A DNA stretch of 32,151 nucleotides from Arenicella sp. (lineage in GTDB: Bacteria > Pseudomonadota > Gammaproteobacteria > Arenicellales > Arenicellaceae), in assembly GCA_023301745.1 (NCBI GenBank), contig JALZVW010000119.1, forward strand, positions 1-32,151, given 5' to 3'. The notes beneath the pieces were generated by a model. That model was not told where the DNA came from and did no database searches. It saw nothing but the letters and a program-made list of their open reading frames with translations. Of this stretch, positions 25,492-32,151 are shown in pieces (the stretch's first letter is position 1; each line of letters starts with the position of its first letter). Made by a program: the position numbers and the translations under genes.

Positions 25492-26565
25492 CTAGGAAAG
25501 CGACTGAGGCTTGATGCCAAGCGTCGCCATCAGCGAGCGGTCATGCTCTACTGAGGCATTATTAGTAGTGAGTAACTCTTCGCCATAGAACACTGAATTT
25601 GCTCCGGCCATAAAGCATAGCGCCTGCATCTGGTCATTCATCTCTTCTCTGCCGGCCGATAACCTTACATACGAACCCGGCATAGTGATTCTAGCCACCG
25701 CGATGGTGCGAATAAATTCAAACTCGTCGATTGGCTCAACATTATCCATCGGCGTGCCCGGCACTTGAACCAGGTTATTAATAGGCACACTCTGTGGTGG
25801 CTCAGGCAGGTTAGCCAGGTTAGCGATCAAACCAGCGCGATCAGTTCGGGTTTCACCCATACCAACAATGCCGCCGCTACAGACATTCATACCGGCGCTG
25901 CGTACATGCTCAAGGGTATCTAAGCGCTCTTGGTAGGTTCGGGTTGTGATGACTTCTTTATAATAGTCTTCAGAGGTATCTAGATTGTGATTGTAGTAAT
26001 CTAGACCCGCTGTTTTCAAGCTCGCCGCTTGCTCGCTATTCAACATGCCCAATGTGGCACACGTTTCTAAGCCGAGTTCGCTTACCTGTCGCACGGCCTC
26101 TTCAACCACGCGTAAATCTTTATCTTTAGGGCTTCGCCACGCGGCCCCCATGCAAAAGCGGCTAGCGCCACTGTGCTTGGCTTTCTTGGCTGCCTCGACA
26201 ATTGCCTCGACACGCATCAACCTTTCGACCTCAAGACCCGTATTATATCGTGCGCTCTGCGGGCAATACTTACAGTCTTCAGGGCAGGCACCGGTTTTGA
26301 TGCTCAACAGACTGCTAAGCTGAAGCTCATTGGGGTTAAAGTGCTCGCGATGCACTTGCTGCGCGCGAAACAATAAGTCATTGAACGGTAAGTCGAATAA
26401 GGCTTCGACTTGCTCAAGTGGCCAACGAATAGTTTCGCTCGGCAACGCATTCACTTTCTCAACTACTATAGTAGCTACCTTAGATATAGTAGCTACGCTA
26501 GAAGTCATGTCATTTGACGGCTCATGTTGATTAACCGCGGCTTGAGTTACTTGATTGCTTGGCAT
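25492..26565 (-). CDS. bioB: biotin synthase
   Basis: Radical-SAM enzyme that inserts sulfur into dethiobiotin. The SAM-cluster cysteines are Cys94, Cys98 and Cys101 in [13 protein letters not shown]. The second cluster ligands lie in [17 protein letters not shown] and the arginine of RLSAGREEM, and YYNHNLDTS is a hallmark. Compared with E. coli BioB there is an N-terminal extension of about 41 residues containing a 6-residue duplication (VATISK), and the C-terminus is shorter by roughly 25-30. ATG 26565 is the most upstream start, because a stop lies 25 nt before it; the ATG at residue 20 is an alternative. No bioF, bioH, bioC or bioD follows. It is divergent from comF. Confidence 0.96.
   Translation of the reverse strand: MPSNQVTQAAVNQHEPSNDMTSSVATISKVATIVVEKVNALPSETIRWPLEQVEALFDLPFNDLLFRAQQVHREHFNPNELQLSSLLSIKTGACPEDCKYCPQSARYNTGLEVERLMRVEAIVEAAKKAKHSGASRFCMGAAWRSPKDKDLRVVEEAVRQVSELGLETCATLGMLNSEQAASLKTAGLDYYNHNLDTSEDYYKEVITTRTYQERLDTLEHVRSAGMNVCSGGIVGMGETRTDRAGLIANLANLPEPPQSVPINNLVQVPGTPMDNVEPIDEFEFIRTIAVARITMPGSYVRLSAGREEMNDQMQALCFMAGANSVFYGEELLTTNNASVEHDRSLMATLGIKPQSLS
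26467..26502 (-). repeat. 18-bp duplication in the bioB N-terminal extension
   Basis: TATAGTAGCTACCTTAGA (26467-26484) is followed directly by a copy with two changes (26485-26502). It encodes the repeated [10 protein letters not shown] element in a poorly conserved extension, so drift in copy number is probably tolerated. Confidence 0.85.
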
Positions 26566-26628
26566 AAGATGATTCTGTGTTTGATGGCTTCAAAGGAATG
26601 ATGGCCGAAGCGCTATTAAATAATTATG

Positions 26629-26652
26629 GTCGAAACTCTAGTCGAAACTCTT
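26629..26652. repeat. 12-bp tandem duplication
   Basis: GTCGAAACTCTA at 26629-26640 is followed by GTCGAAACTCTT at 26641-26652, in the bioB/comF spacer. Confidence 0.85.
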
Positions 26653-26764
26653 GCAGTAGAAGCTGTATTAATAGTAGAGGAAACATTGATGCCCCTCTCA
26701 CAATCAGCGCTCTGTTGAACCTCAACTGCATTAGCCTAACGGCAAATCAGGCTGAACGACTTAA

Positions 26765-26800
26765 TTAACGACTACTTAGTTAACGACTACTTAATTAACC
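26765..26800. repeat. 15-bp tandem duplication upstream of comF
   Basis: TTAACGACTACTTAG (26765-26779) is followed by a copy ending in A (26780-26794) and a partial TTAACC. It lies just before the BirA-like site and may belong to the shared regulatory region. Confidence 0.85.
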
Positions 26801-26813
26801 TATTAAAAAGGAC

Positions 26814-26845
26814 TTGTAAACCAAAATGAATTTTACACTTTACAA
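26814..26845. promoter_or_regulatory. BirA-like bio operator over the comF start
   Basis: TTGTAAACC (26814-26822) is an exact left half of the enterobacterial bio operator. ACTTTACAA (26837-26845) matches 7 of 9 positions of the right half GGTTTACAA, with a 14-nt spacer. The comF ATG (26826) lies in the spacer. The site is about 250 nt upstream of bioB, so it could control a long-leader bioB transcript, comF, or both. Confidence 0.6.
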
Positions 26846-27536
26846 CATGCGCCGCCAAGCACTTAATTGGCTATTGCCTAAACGATGCTTTCAATGCGCC
26901 AAGCCACTCGATGATGATCGAGGCCCTATTTGTAAAACATGCCACCCTGAACTTCCATTTCAAGATCATTATTGCACTCGATGCGGCCAAAATTTCTCGG
27001 CAAACACAGACTATTGCGGGCATTGCATTAAAACACCGCCTGCGTTCGATTATTGTTTTTGCCCATTCAAATACGAATCAACCATTAAAGAACTAATATG
27101 TAAGCTCAAATACAGGGAGCACCCAGAATTGGCTAAAGTCGGGGCGTCACTGCTCGCACGCGAGCTCATCGACAATAACATCGACTCACCCGATGCGCTT
27201 ATTGCTGTGCCAATGCACGTAAGCCGGCTCAGAACCCGTGGTTACAACCACTCGGCCCTCATTGCTCAAAATTTAAGTAAAACGCTCAATATACCAACAC
27301 TAGATAATGCTTTGACGAAACTGAGAAAAACCACACCTCAAGCCCGACTGAGCCTAAAACAACGGCGCAAGAACCTAAAAGGGAGCTTCGAATTGAAGAA
27401 AATCATCAACGCCAAAAGCGTTGCAATCATTGACGATGTGGTTACAACCGGTTCAACCGCTGAAGAAATTGCTAAAATTTTGAAAAAAAACGGTGTAGAC
27501 TACGTACAGGTATGGGGAATAGCGCACACGCTATAG
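26826..27536 (+). CDS. comF: ComF-family phosphoribosyltransferase-like protein
   Basis: ComF/GntX family, 236 residues. The N-terminal half carries cysteine pairs for zinc (RCFQCAKPL, ICKTCHPEL, YCTRCGQNF, YCGHCIKTP). The C-terminal half is a type I phosphoribosyltransferase fold with the PRPP motif VAIIDDVVTTGST near residue 200. AVPMHVSRLRTRGYNHSALIA is the second family signature. The family is needed for natural DNA uptake in competent bacteria, probably in single-strand DNA transport. Adjacency to type IV pilin genes here fits a uptake role, although comF next to bioB is also the ordinary pseudomonad arrangement. Confidence 0.93.
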   Translation: MNFTLYNMRRQALNWLLPKRCFQCAKPLDDDRGPICKTCHPELPFQDHYCTRCGQNFSANTDYCGHCIKTPPAFDYCFCPFKYESTIKELICKLKYREHPELAKVGASLLARELIDNNIDSPDALIAVPMHVSRLRTRGYNHSALIAQNLSKTLNIPTLDNALTKLRKTTPQARLSLKQRRKNLKGSFELKKIINAKSVAIIDDVVTTGSTAEEIAKILKKNGVDYVQVWGIAHTL

Positions 27537-27624
27537 TCGTTTATTAGTCAGTTGACTTATATTAAATCTGCGCACAAATATCATTAAAAACAATGATTTA
27601 ACGAATCCAAAGGAACCCGCCAAT

Positions 27625-28494
27625 ATGGCAACACCAGAGAAAAGACCAAACCCTGCAGGGCTGATTGCGATTGCAAACCCGTCGCTTGCACAAAAATTAA
27701 ACGACGATGGCGATGCGTCATCAAAGGCTAAAACAGCGCAAGACCAGTCGCCCTCTAAGCCAGCCAGATCAGCCACCTTCGATCAAGACCGGTGGCGAGC
27801 GGTATTAGTACTGAATGTATTTAGGTATGGCCTAGCCCTATTTTTAATCGCGATGATTGTATTCCCCACCGTTCTGGAGACTATCTATTCAACCAAGAAC
27901 CTCATTCACCCAGCCCTATTCAAGTTCAGTGCGATTGCCCTACTTGTCTCAGCGGTTTGTTTCACCATATTCACCAGCAAGCGCATTTTTGAATTGAAAC
28001 ACATCTTAATTGGCCAATTCAGTGTTGATATCGCACTGGCAGGGGCATTAGTGTACGCCGCAGGCAGTATTTCAAGTAATTTCACTCTGCTGTTTTTCAT
28101 TATAGTCACCACTGGCAGCGTTGTTCTGAGAAGAATACCCGCAATCGCGCTAGCATCGGGCGCCACCATAGTGATGCTGTACGAACATTTATACAGCTCA
28201 CTGAAAGCAAATTCGGTTATTGCCACTAAATTCGACACACTGGCTCTTTATTGCTTGGCGCTCATGTTTATTGCCTGGTGTATCTCTTATATTGCCAGCC
28301 GCCTGCGCCGCGCAGAACTGCAAGCTTTTGTTCCCGGCAATGAGTCAATTGAAGATTATTTAGTCAGAGAAGAAAAAGCGGCACTCAAAACAGCACTTGA
28401 AAGCACCAACGGAAACAAAACCGAAGCGGCAAAACTGCTTGGAATGACCTTTAGGTCTTTTCGCTACAAATTGACCAAATATGACATAGCATGA
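27625..28494 (+). CDS. PilS membrane sensor fused to PilR Fis-type DNA-binding domain
   Basis: A 289-residue chimera. Residues about 55-230 match the six-helix sensor of PilS: RWRAVLVLNVFRYGLALFLI, HPALFKF, FSVDIALAGALVYAAGSI, SVVLRRIPAIALASGATIVM and helix 6 ending SRLRRAE. Residues 238-289 match the PilR C-terminus (SIEDYLVREEKAALKTALES, then NKTEAAKLLGMTFRSFRYKL), a Fis-type helix-turn-helix. Missing are the PilS PAS, His-phosphorylation and ATPase domains and the PilR receiver and sigma-54 AAA+ domains: together about 2 kb in a normal pilS-pilR pair. The junction is in frame near codon 235 and the gene is open throughout. The first 50 residues are a disordered polar extension. It precedes pilA by 321 nt. 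A membrane-tethered, phosphorylation-independent pilin regulator is the leading hypothesis; an assembly collapse or a decaying remnant must be excluded. Confidence 0.88.
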   Translation: MATPEKRPNPAGLIAIANPSLAQKLNDDGDASSKAKTAQDQSPSKPARSATFDQDRWRAVLVLNVFRYGLALFLIAMIVFPTVLETIYSTKNLIHPALFKFSAIALLVSAVCFTIFTSKRIFELKHILIGQFSVDIALAGALVYAAGSISSNFTLLFFIIVTTGSVVLRRIPAIALASGATIVMLYEHLYSSLKANSVIATKFDTLALYCLALMFIAWCISYIASRLRRAELQAFVPGNESIEDYLVREEKAALKTALESTNGNKTEAAKLLGMTFRSFRYKLTKYDIA

Positions 28495-28815
28495 CAATAA
28501 TTGTCACGCACAATATTGATCATCAACATTAAAAATATTCCTTTAAATTCAATAACTTAAGAATAAAAATCTGTTTAACAATTGTTGTCAATTTAGCGCT
28601 GGTAACTTTTAATTTATTAGGTATAAATGGTTCCACGGCAGAGAAAGCCAAACGCTTTATATAGACATGTTTATCTTTCTTGGTTAACGCCGTTAGATAG
28701 ACAATTGATTCATCCAACAGATATAAGGTTGTAAACAACCCATTGCCATAACGGCATAGAGTTTAAGTTTCGGGCCTTTTATTTTTTACTTAAATAAAAT
28801 TAGGAATATAGACAA
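28495..28815 (+). promoter_or_regulatory. pilA upstream region with TGTC/GACA dyads and no sigma-54 spacing
   Basis: A dyad TGACAAT-A-ATTGTCA (28492-28506) overlaps the fusion gene's stop. A 10-bp palindrome AACAATTGTT (28577-28586) runs into another TTGTCA. Further GACA tetrads occur at 28664, 28700 and 28811. TGTC-type repeats are described as PilR sites in Pseudomonas aeruginosa. None of the GG dinucleotides in this segment is followed 10 nt later by GC, so a canonical -24/-12 sigma-54 promoter is absent. No clear sigma-70 promoter was assigned. AGGA lies 10 nt before the pilA ATG. Confidence 0.5.
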
Positions 28816-29277
28816 ATGAAAAACATTCAAAAAATGCATGCAAACGCAAAGGGTTTTACTCTTATCGAATTGATGATCGTTGTAGCGATTATCGGTATTT
28901 TGGCCGCGATCGCGATCCCTGCGTATCAAGATTACACAGTGCGTGCAAAGGTTTCTGAAGGCCTAAACCTTGCTTCATCGGCAAAAGTATCAATCGTAGA
29001 AGTGTTTCAAGATACAGGTGTTCTAGCAGGCGATAATCCTACGGCAAATATTGCAGCACCATTATCAATTACTGGTAACCACACAACTAGCGTTACAGTT
29101 TCTGCTGGCGGCGTAATAAATATTCTTTATGGCGCACTTGGCGGCGGTGTTGTTGCTGGCTCAGCTATTACGCTGACTCCAATGGATAATGTTGGAAGCT
29201 TTAGCTGGACCTGTGCAATCGTGGCCGGCGGAGCTGAAACACTTAGTCCGGCTCAAGTGCCTGCTGAGTGCAGATAG
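28816..29277 (+). CDS. pilA: type IV major pilin
   Basis: Type IVa prepilin, 153 residues. A 13-residue basic leader ends in Gly13; cleavage by prepilin peptidase before Phe14 gives [20 protein letters not shown], with the essential Glu at mature position 5. [14 protein letters not shown] continues the N-terminal helix. The globular part is short and Gly/Ala-rich. Cys133 and Cys152 should form the D-region disulfide loop (WTCAIV...PAEC), with only Arg after the last Cys. There is no C-terminal Ser, so TfpO/PilO-type terminal-serine glycosylation is not expected. A strong terminator follows, suggesting a monocistronic pilin mRNA. Confidence 0.96.
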   Translation: MKNIQKMHANAKGFTLIELMIVVAIIGILAAIAIPAYQDYTVRAKVSEGLNLASSAKVSIVEVFQDTGVLAGDNPTANIAAPLSITGNHTTSVTVSAGGVINILYGALGGGVVAGSAITLTPMDNVGSFSWTCAIVAGGAETLSPAQVPAECR

Positions 29278-29321
29278 AACGTCGGACTCTCTTGCCGCAT
29301 GTTAGCGGCGAGTGAACATAA

Positions 29322-29357
29322 ACTCTCGGGGCCAATAAGGCTTCGGGAGTTTTTTTA
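29322..29357 (+). terminator. intrinsic terminator of pilA
   Basis: ACTCTCGGGGCC (29322-29333) and GGCTTCGGGAGT (29339-29350) pair over 12 positions, three of them G-U, around AATAA. A T-run follows directly (29350-29357). Confidence 0.92.
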
Positions 29358-29470
29358 TTCCAAAAACCAAGCTGAGTTGACTCTCATTTGAATTTGTATT
29401 GTCACCTCTCTGAAACAGCAAAACTATGACTACATTCTAAGTTTGAATTCCAAAGAGACGCTAAATCATT

Positions 29471-31369
29471 TTGCCAATCAATAAAAGCCTACTCCACGCC
29501 GCTGTTATAGCAATATTAGTTCTGATTAGTTGGCAAGTTCTATCGCAAGGCATTCATGATCAATTATTACTTGACGATCGCTACAACCTTGCACCCTTGC
29601 AAAAAATTTCAGAATCACCTACCTGGGAAACAATAAGACTAGTCGTGTTTGATAATCAATCGGGGGCGCTCGGTAGACCTGTCTCGATGGCATCATTTCT
29701 CGTCGATGGGCATACATGGCCATTGCCGGTTAATCGCTTAATTAGAACCAATGTTTTATTACACATTGCCACAGGCCTTTGCTTGCTTTGGTTTTGCTTG
29801 TTATTGAGTCAACAAATAGGCTTATCAAAAGAGCAAGCGTTTAGAGTATCGATGCTCGTGACAACAATTTGGTTGTTTCACCCACTACTTACTTCTACTT
29901 ACCTCTATGCTATTCAACGAATGGCGATATTATCAAGCATTCTGAGCCTATTAAGTTTCATCGTATTTCTCAAAGTTAGAACTTGGTTTTACTCAAACAA
30001 GGCTACGCGATTACTGGGCGCTTCGGTGTTATTAGCGATCCCAGTGATATTGGCCTTAGCCGCGAAAGAAAATAGTGCTGTTATATTGTCACTAATCGCC
30101 TTGATTGAAATATTGATTCTCAGCAACTCAGATATAACGCCCGATAAAATAAGGCGCGCACTGATCGCGCTGATGCTCATCTCAACCCCTTTAGCACTTG
30201 CTGTGTGGCTCGCCTTTAACACAGAGTATTATGCGTTCTCATCACAAGTTCGTGGCTTTGATTTAGTTGAACGCCTGTTAACACAATCAAGAGTTCTATT
30301 AGGTTATCTCAACAGCTCATTAATCCCAGGACGAGTAGGCTCAGGTATTTTTCAGGATGACATTGAGGTGTCAAGAACCTTACTGTCGCCTATAACTACG
30401 CTGCCAGCAACTATGATTGTTATAGGGCTAATTGCATCGATCACCTTTTTCTTTAAACGCTACTCCTTTATATGCTTTGCATTGGCATGGTTTTTTATCG
30501 CCCACTTAATTGAAGGGTCGGTTATTCCACTTGAACTAAAATTCGAGCACCGTAATTACTTACCGCTTATGGGCTTGTTGTTTGGCATTGTTCTGGCCAT
30601 TGAAAAGCTGAGCCCCTCTAGGTGGTATAAGCTAGTTCCATATGTCTTTGCGGTAATCTGTATTACAACCACCGCTTCATCAATAACACTTTGGACCAAC
30701 CCCCTCGAACAAGCTGAAATCTGGCGTATTGAACACCCAAAATCCTCACGCGCCGCCCTACATGCCGCTAGACTGTGGGTAGAAGAGGGCAATATGAATC
30801 AAGCGCATACGGCATTAAAAACGGTATCGAGACATCAGCCAAACCTACTCTCAATAAGCCTTCAACTGGTTCAACTAGAGTGCTTGAGCAAATCTATAAA
30901 CCCAGAAACAGTTTCTAAATTACTAAAAAACGGAAAAATCGGCGAGCTTGACTATTCTGTCCCTCATGCTCTAAGAGCCTTAGGAGTCGCCGTATTCAAT
31001 AACAATTGCGACGGCTTGAGTTATCAAACAGTGCTGGATATTTCAAACAATATTGGTGAAAACCCTAAATTAGCGACACACGAGGGGTTTCAATCAGAAA
31101 CCTATTCTGCATTGGCATTCCTGTACCAGCAAAAGAAAGACCATATTAATGCAGCCAAGTATTCAAATAGAGCGTTTAATAGCACGCAAGATGCAAAGTA
31201 CGCGATGGCAGAAACAATTCACTGGATAAACGCAGGTAAAGCCGAGAACGCTAAAGCATCGTTAAAACGCGTAGAGGAAAATATCGACACATTAGCCGAG
31301 TCAAAAGAAAATGAAAAACGTTATATTCAATCGCTAAGATCGTCGATTCAAAGAATGTCGGAAAACTAG
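29471..31369 (+). CDS. GT-C-type membrane glycosyltransferase with TPR tail (TMTC-like)
   Basis: A 632-residue membrane protein. About 10-11 helices occupy residues 8-425, followed by a soluble helical TPR-like region (about 430-620). LLLDDRYNLAP near 32-42 supplies the acidic pair expected in the first periplasmic loop of GT-C enzymes. GRPVSMASFLVDG and TNVLLHIATGLCLLW, FHPLLTSTYLYAIQRM and KFEHRNYLPLMGLLFG follow the order seen in TMTC/PMT-like TPR proteins. These use polyprenyl-phosphate sugars on the periplasmic side. The start is TTG 29471 with GAGACG upstream; no closer ATG exists near the N-terminus. Its place just after pilA suggests pilin O-glycosylation, analogous in position to tfpO/tfpW, but this is inferred. 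Confidence 0.72.
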   Translation: MPINKSLLHAAVIAILVLISWQVLSQGIHDQLLLDDRYNLAPLQKISESPTWETIRLVVFDNQSGALGRPVSMASFLVDGHTWPLPVNRLIRTNVLLHIATGLCLLWFCLLLSQQIGLSKEQAFRVSMLVTTIWLFHPLLTSTYLYAIQRMAILSSILSLLSFIVFLKVRTWFYSNKATRLLGASVLLAIPVILALAAKENSAVILSLIALIEILILSNSDITPDKIRRALIALMLISTPLALAVWLAFNTEYYAFSSQVRGFDLVERLLTQSRVLLGYLNSSLIPGRVGSGIFQDDIEVSRTLLSPITTLPATMIVIGLIASITFFFKRYSFICFALAWFFIAHLIEGSVIPLELKFEHRNYLPLMGLLFGIVLAIEKLSPSRWYKLVPYVFAVICITTTASSITLWTNPLEQAEIWRIEHPKSSRAALHAARLWVEEGNMNQAHTALKTVSRHQPNLLSISLQLVQLECLSKSINPETVSKLLKNGKIGELDYSVPHALRALGVAVFNNNCDGLSYQTVLDISNNIGENPKLATHEGFQSETYSALAFLYQQKKDHINAAKYSNRAFNSTQDAKYAMAETIHWINAGKAENAKASLKRVEENIDTLAESKENEKRYIQSLRSSIQRMSEN

Positions 31370-31453
31370 CGCCAGCGAGACTATCTTTGAATAGCTGCCT
31401 TAAAAAAGCAGGTTGGTGAAACTCAATAATTTAGTATTAACGAGCCAATAAAA

Positions 31454-32151
31454 TTATTTTTTTAATTGAACAAACCGCTCCAATTCATCTGCCCACTTCT
31501 CACCAGCATGGCTCGTTGGTAGAGCAAATTTTTGTAAGTCTAACTTAGCCTGTAATGCAAATTCACTGAGTAATTGGGGATTATCTAATGCCTTATGAAC
31601 AACCCGCTCCCAAGCCTCAACGTCGCTAGGGTCATACACGAAGCAATTGCGTTGATCCTGCCACAAACTGCCTGTGAGGTTTTCAGATATCAAAACGGGA
31701 ATGCCGTATGGAACAGTATCCATGATCACCCCATTCATTCCGCTGCCACCGATGACAATCGCAGCGCGTGACAATTCGGTATCAAAAGTAGCTTGCCAAC
31801 CTCGAAAAATGACCCGGTCAGAGAACTCAGACATTTGTTCTCGATAGTAGTCTAGCCGCTTACCATCGCCGACAACGACCACTGAAAAGTCGTCTCTCGC
31901 TCGCAACGCCTGGCCAATCATTGTAAATAGTTCGTCACCTAGCCCTTTTAGCATTAAGCTTGATATCTCATTGTCTAGACGACCGACGACGGTAAGAATT
32001 TTTTCGCTGCCTTGGTTACGTAAAATTTCTTTTTCACGATAAACGCCGGGAACTTGAACTTCAAAAAATGAATACTTTTTAACCCAATCAGCTATTTCTG
32101 GGTCGTCAGGATACATATTTAGAAGGTTAGGAGTGAATTTGACCATTATTC
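31454..32151 (-). CDS. glycosyltransferase, C-terminal part (runs off the window)
   Basis: The C-terminal half of a GT-B-fold glycosyltransferase of the GT1/GT4 style. KILTVVGRLDNEISSLMLKG opens the nucleotide-sugar domain. FSVVVVGDGKRLDYYREQM, RVIFRGWQ and VIGGSGMNGVIMDTVPYGIPVLIS are the conserved strands and the donor-site loop. The tail SDVEAWERVVHKALDNPQLL is typical of group-1 enzymes. A Met codon at 32146 could be read as a start, but the frame remains open to the window edge and the acceptor domain is absent from this reading. The gene is therefore truncated by the window. The substrate is unknown; surface polysaccharide synthesis is likely. It converges with the pilin-locus glycosyltransferase. 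Confidence 0.8.
   Translation of the reverse strand, partial: IMVKFTPNLLNMYPDDPEIADWVKKYSFFEVQVPGVYREKEILRNQGSEKILTVVGRLDNEISSLMLKGLGDELFTMIGQALRARDDFSVVVVGDGKRLDYYREQMSEFSDRVIFRGWQATFDTELSRAAIVIGGSGMNGVIMDTVPYGIPVLISENLTGSLWQDQRNCFVYDPSDVEAWERVVHKALDNPQLLSEFALQAKLDLQKFALPTSHAGEKWADELERFVQLKK

Noticed and set aside
25251-25520. Arg-rich open frames on both strands across the 21-bp repeat
   Set aside because: The openness follows from a repeat unit divisible by three. No ribosome site is present and one frame overlaps bioB.
28529-28738. 69-codon - strand open frame in the pilA upstream region
   Set aside because: Low-complexity and AT-driven, with no ribosome site, and it lies over probable regulatory DNA.
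28729-28800. Possible sigma-70 promoter for pilA (TTGTAA or TTGCCA with TAAAAT)
   Set aside because: No -35/-10 pair has an acceptable spacing, and the best -10 candidate is too close to the ribosome site.

Overview
The window reads as chromosomal DNA of a free-living, aerobic, probably marine gammaproteobacterium. Indicators are a type IV pilin locus, a complete aa3-type cytochrome oxidase gene cluster, biotin synthase next to comF, YbiT, a UmuD-type SOS protein, and moderate-to-low GC with many TPR/sulfotransferase-style envelope genes. I cannot name the genus. No tRNA, rRNA, CRISPR array, transposase or integrase was found.

Layout. (1) 140-5776, + strand: a TPR-sulfotransferase, then a probable amine/polyamine oxidation group made of a two-domain cupin with a frameshifted 3' end, an ALDH10-like aminoaldehyde dehydrogenase and a DAO-family FAD oxidoreductase. 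(2) 5846-7203, - strand: three small AT-rich genes (unknown, GNAT acetyltransferase, lipoprotein) separated by GC-rich imperfect hairpins, resembling a cassette array without an integrase. (3) 7678-14124, + strand: ybiT, a MerC-like protein behind a Zur-like dyad, a lipoprotein amidohydrolase, an orphan UmuD-like protein whose start codon lies inside a 33-bp inverted repeat, an orphan Phd-type antitoxin, an exported alpha/beta hydrolase and a LysE-type exporter. (4) 14121-16688, - strand: YkgJ cysteine-cluster protein, RluF-like pseudouridine synthase and purB, with an atypical kinase divergent from purB. (5) 17483-25003: cytochrome c oxidase structural and assembly genes (ctaB, thioredoxin-like factor, SURF1, coxC, ctaG, a 38-residue membrane protein, coxA, coxB). 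No ctaA (heme A synthase) or separate SCO gene is present in the window. (6) 25492-27536: bioB divergent from comF, with a BirA-like operator over the comF start. (7) 27625-31369, + strand: a type IV pilus locus. (8) The C-terminal part of a glycosyltransferase at the right edge.

The strongest unusual item is at 27625-28494, directly upstream of pilA. It is a 289-residue protein that joins the six-helix membrane sensor of PilS to the Fis-type DNA-binding domain of PilR, with the PilS kinase and the PilR receiver and sigma-54 AAA+ domains all missing. The DNA between it and pilA has no GG-N10-GC spacing, so no canonical sigma-54 promoter, but it does have TGTC/GACA dyads. Together these suggest that a two-component sigma-54 system has collapsed into a membrane-tethered one-component regulator of the pilin gene. 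A TMTC-like TPR glycosyltransferase follows pilA and could modify the pilin.

A second theme is short tandem duplication. Units of 6 to about 22 bp occur in SURF1, at the SURF1 3' end, in the LysE-family N-terminus, in bioB, and in the bioB/coxB and bioB/comF spacers.
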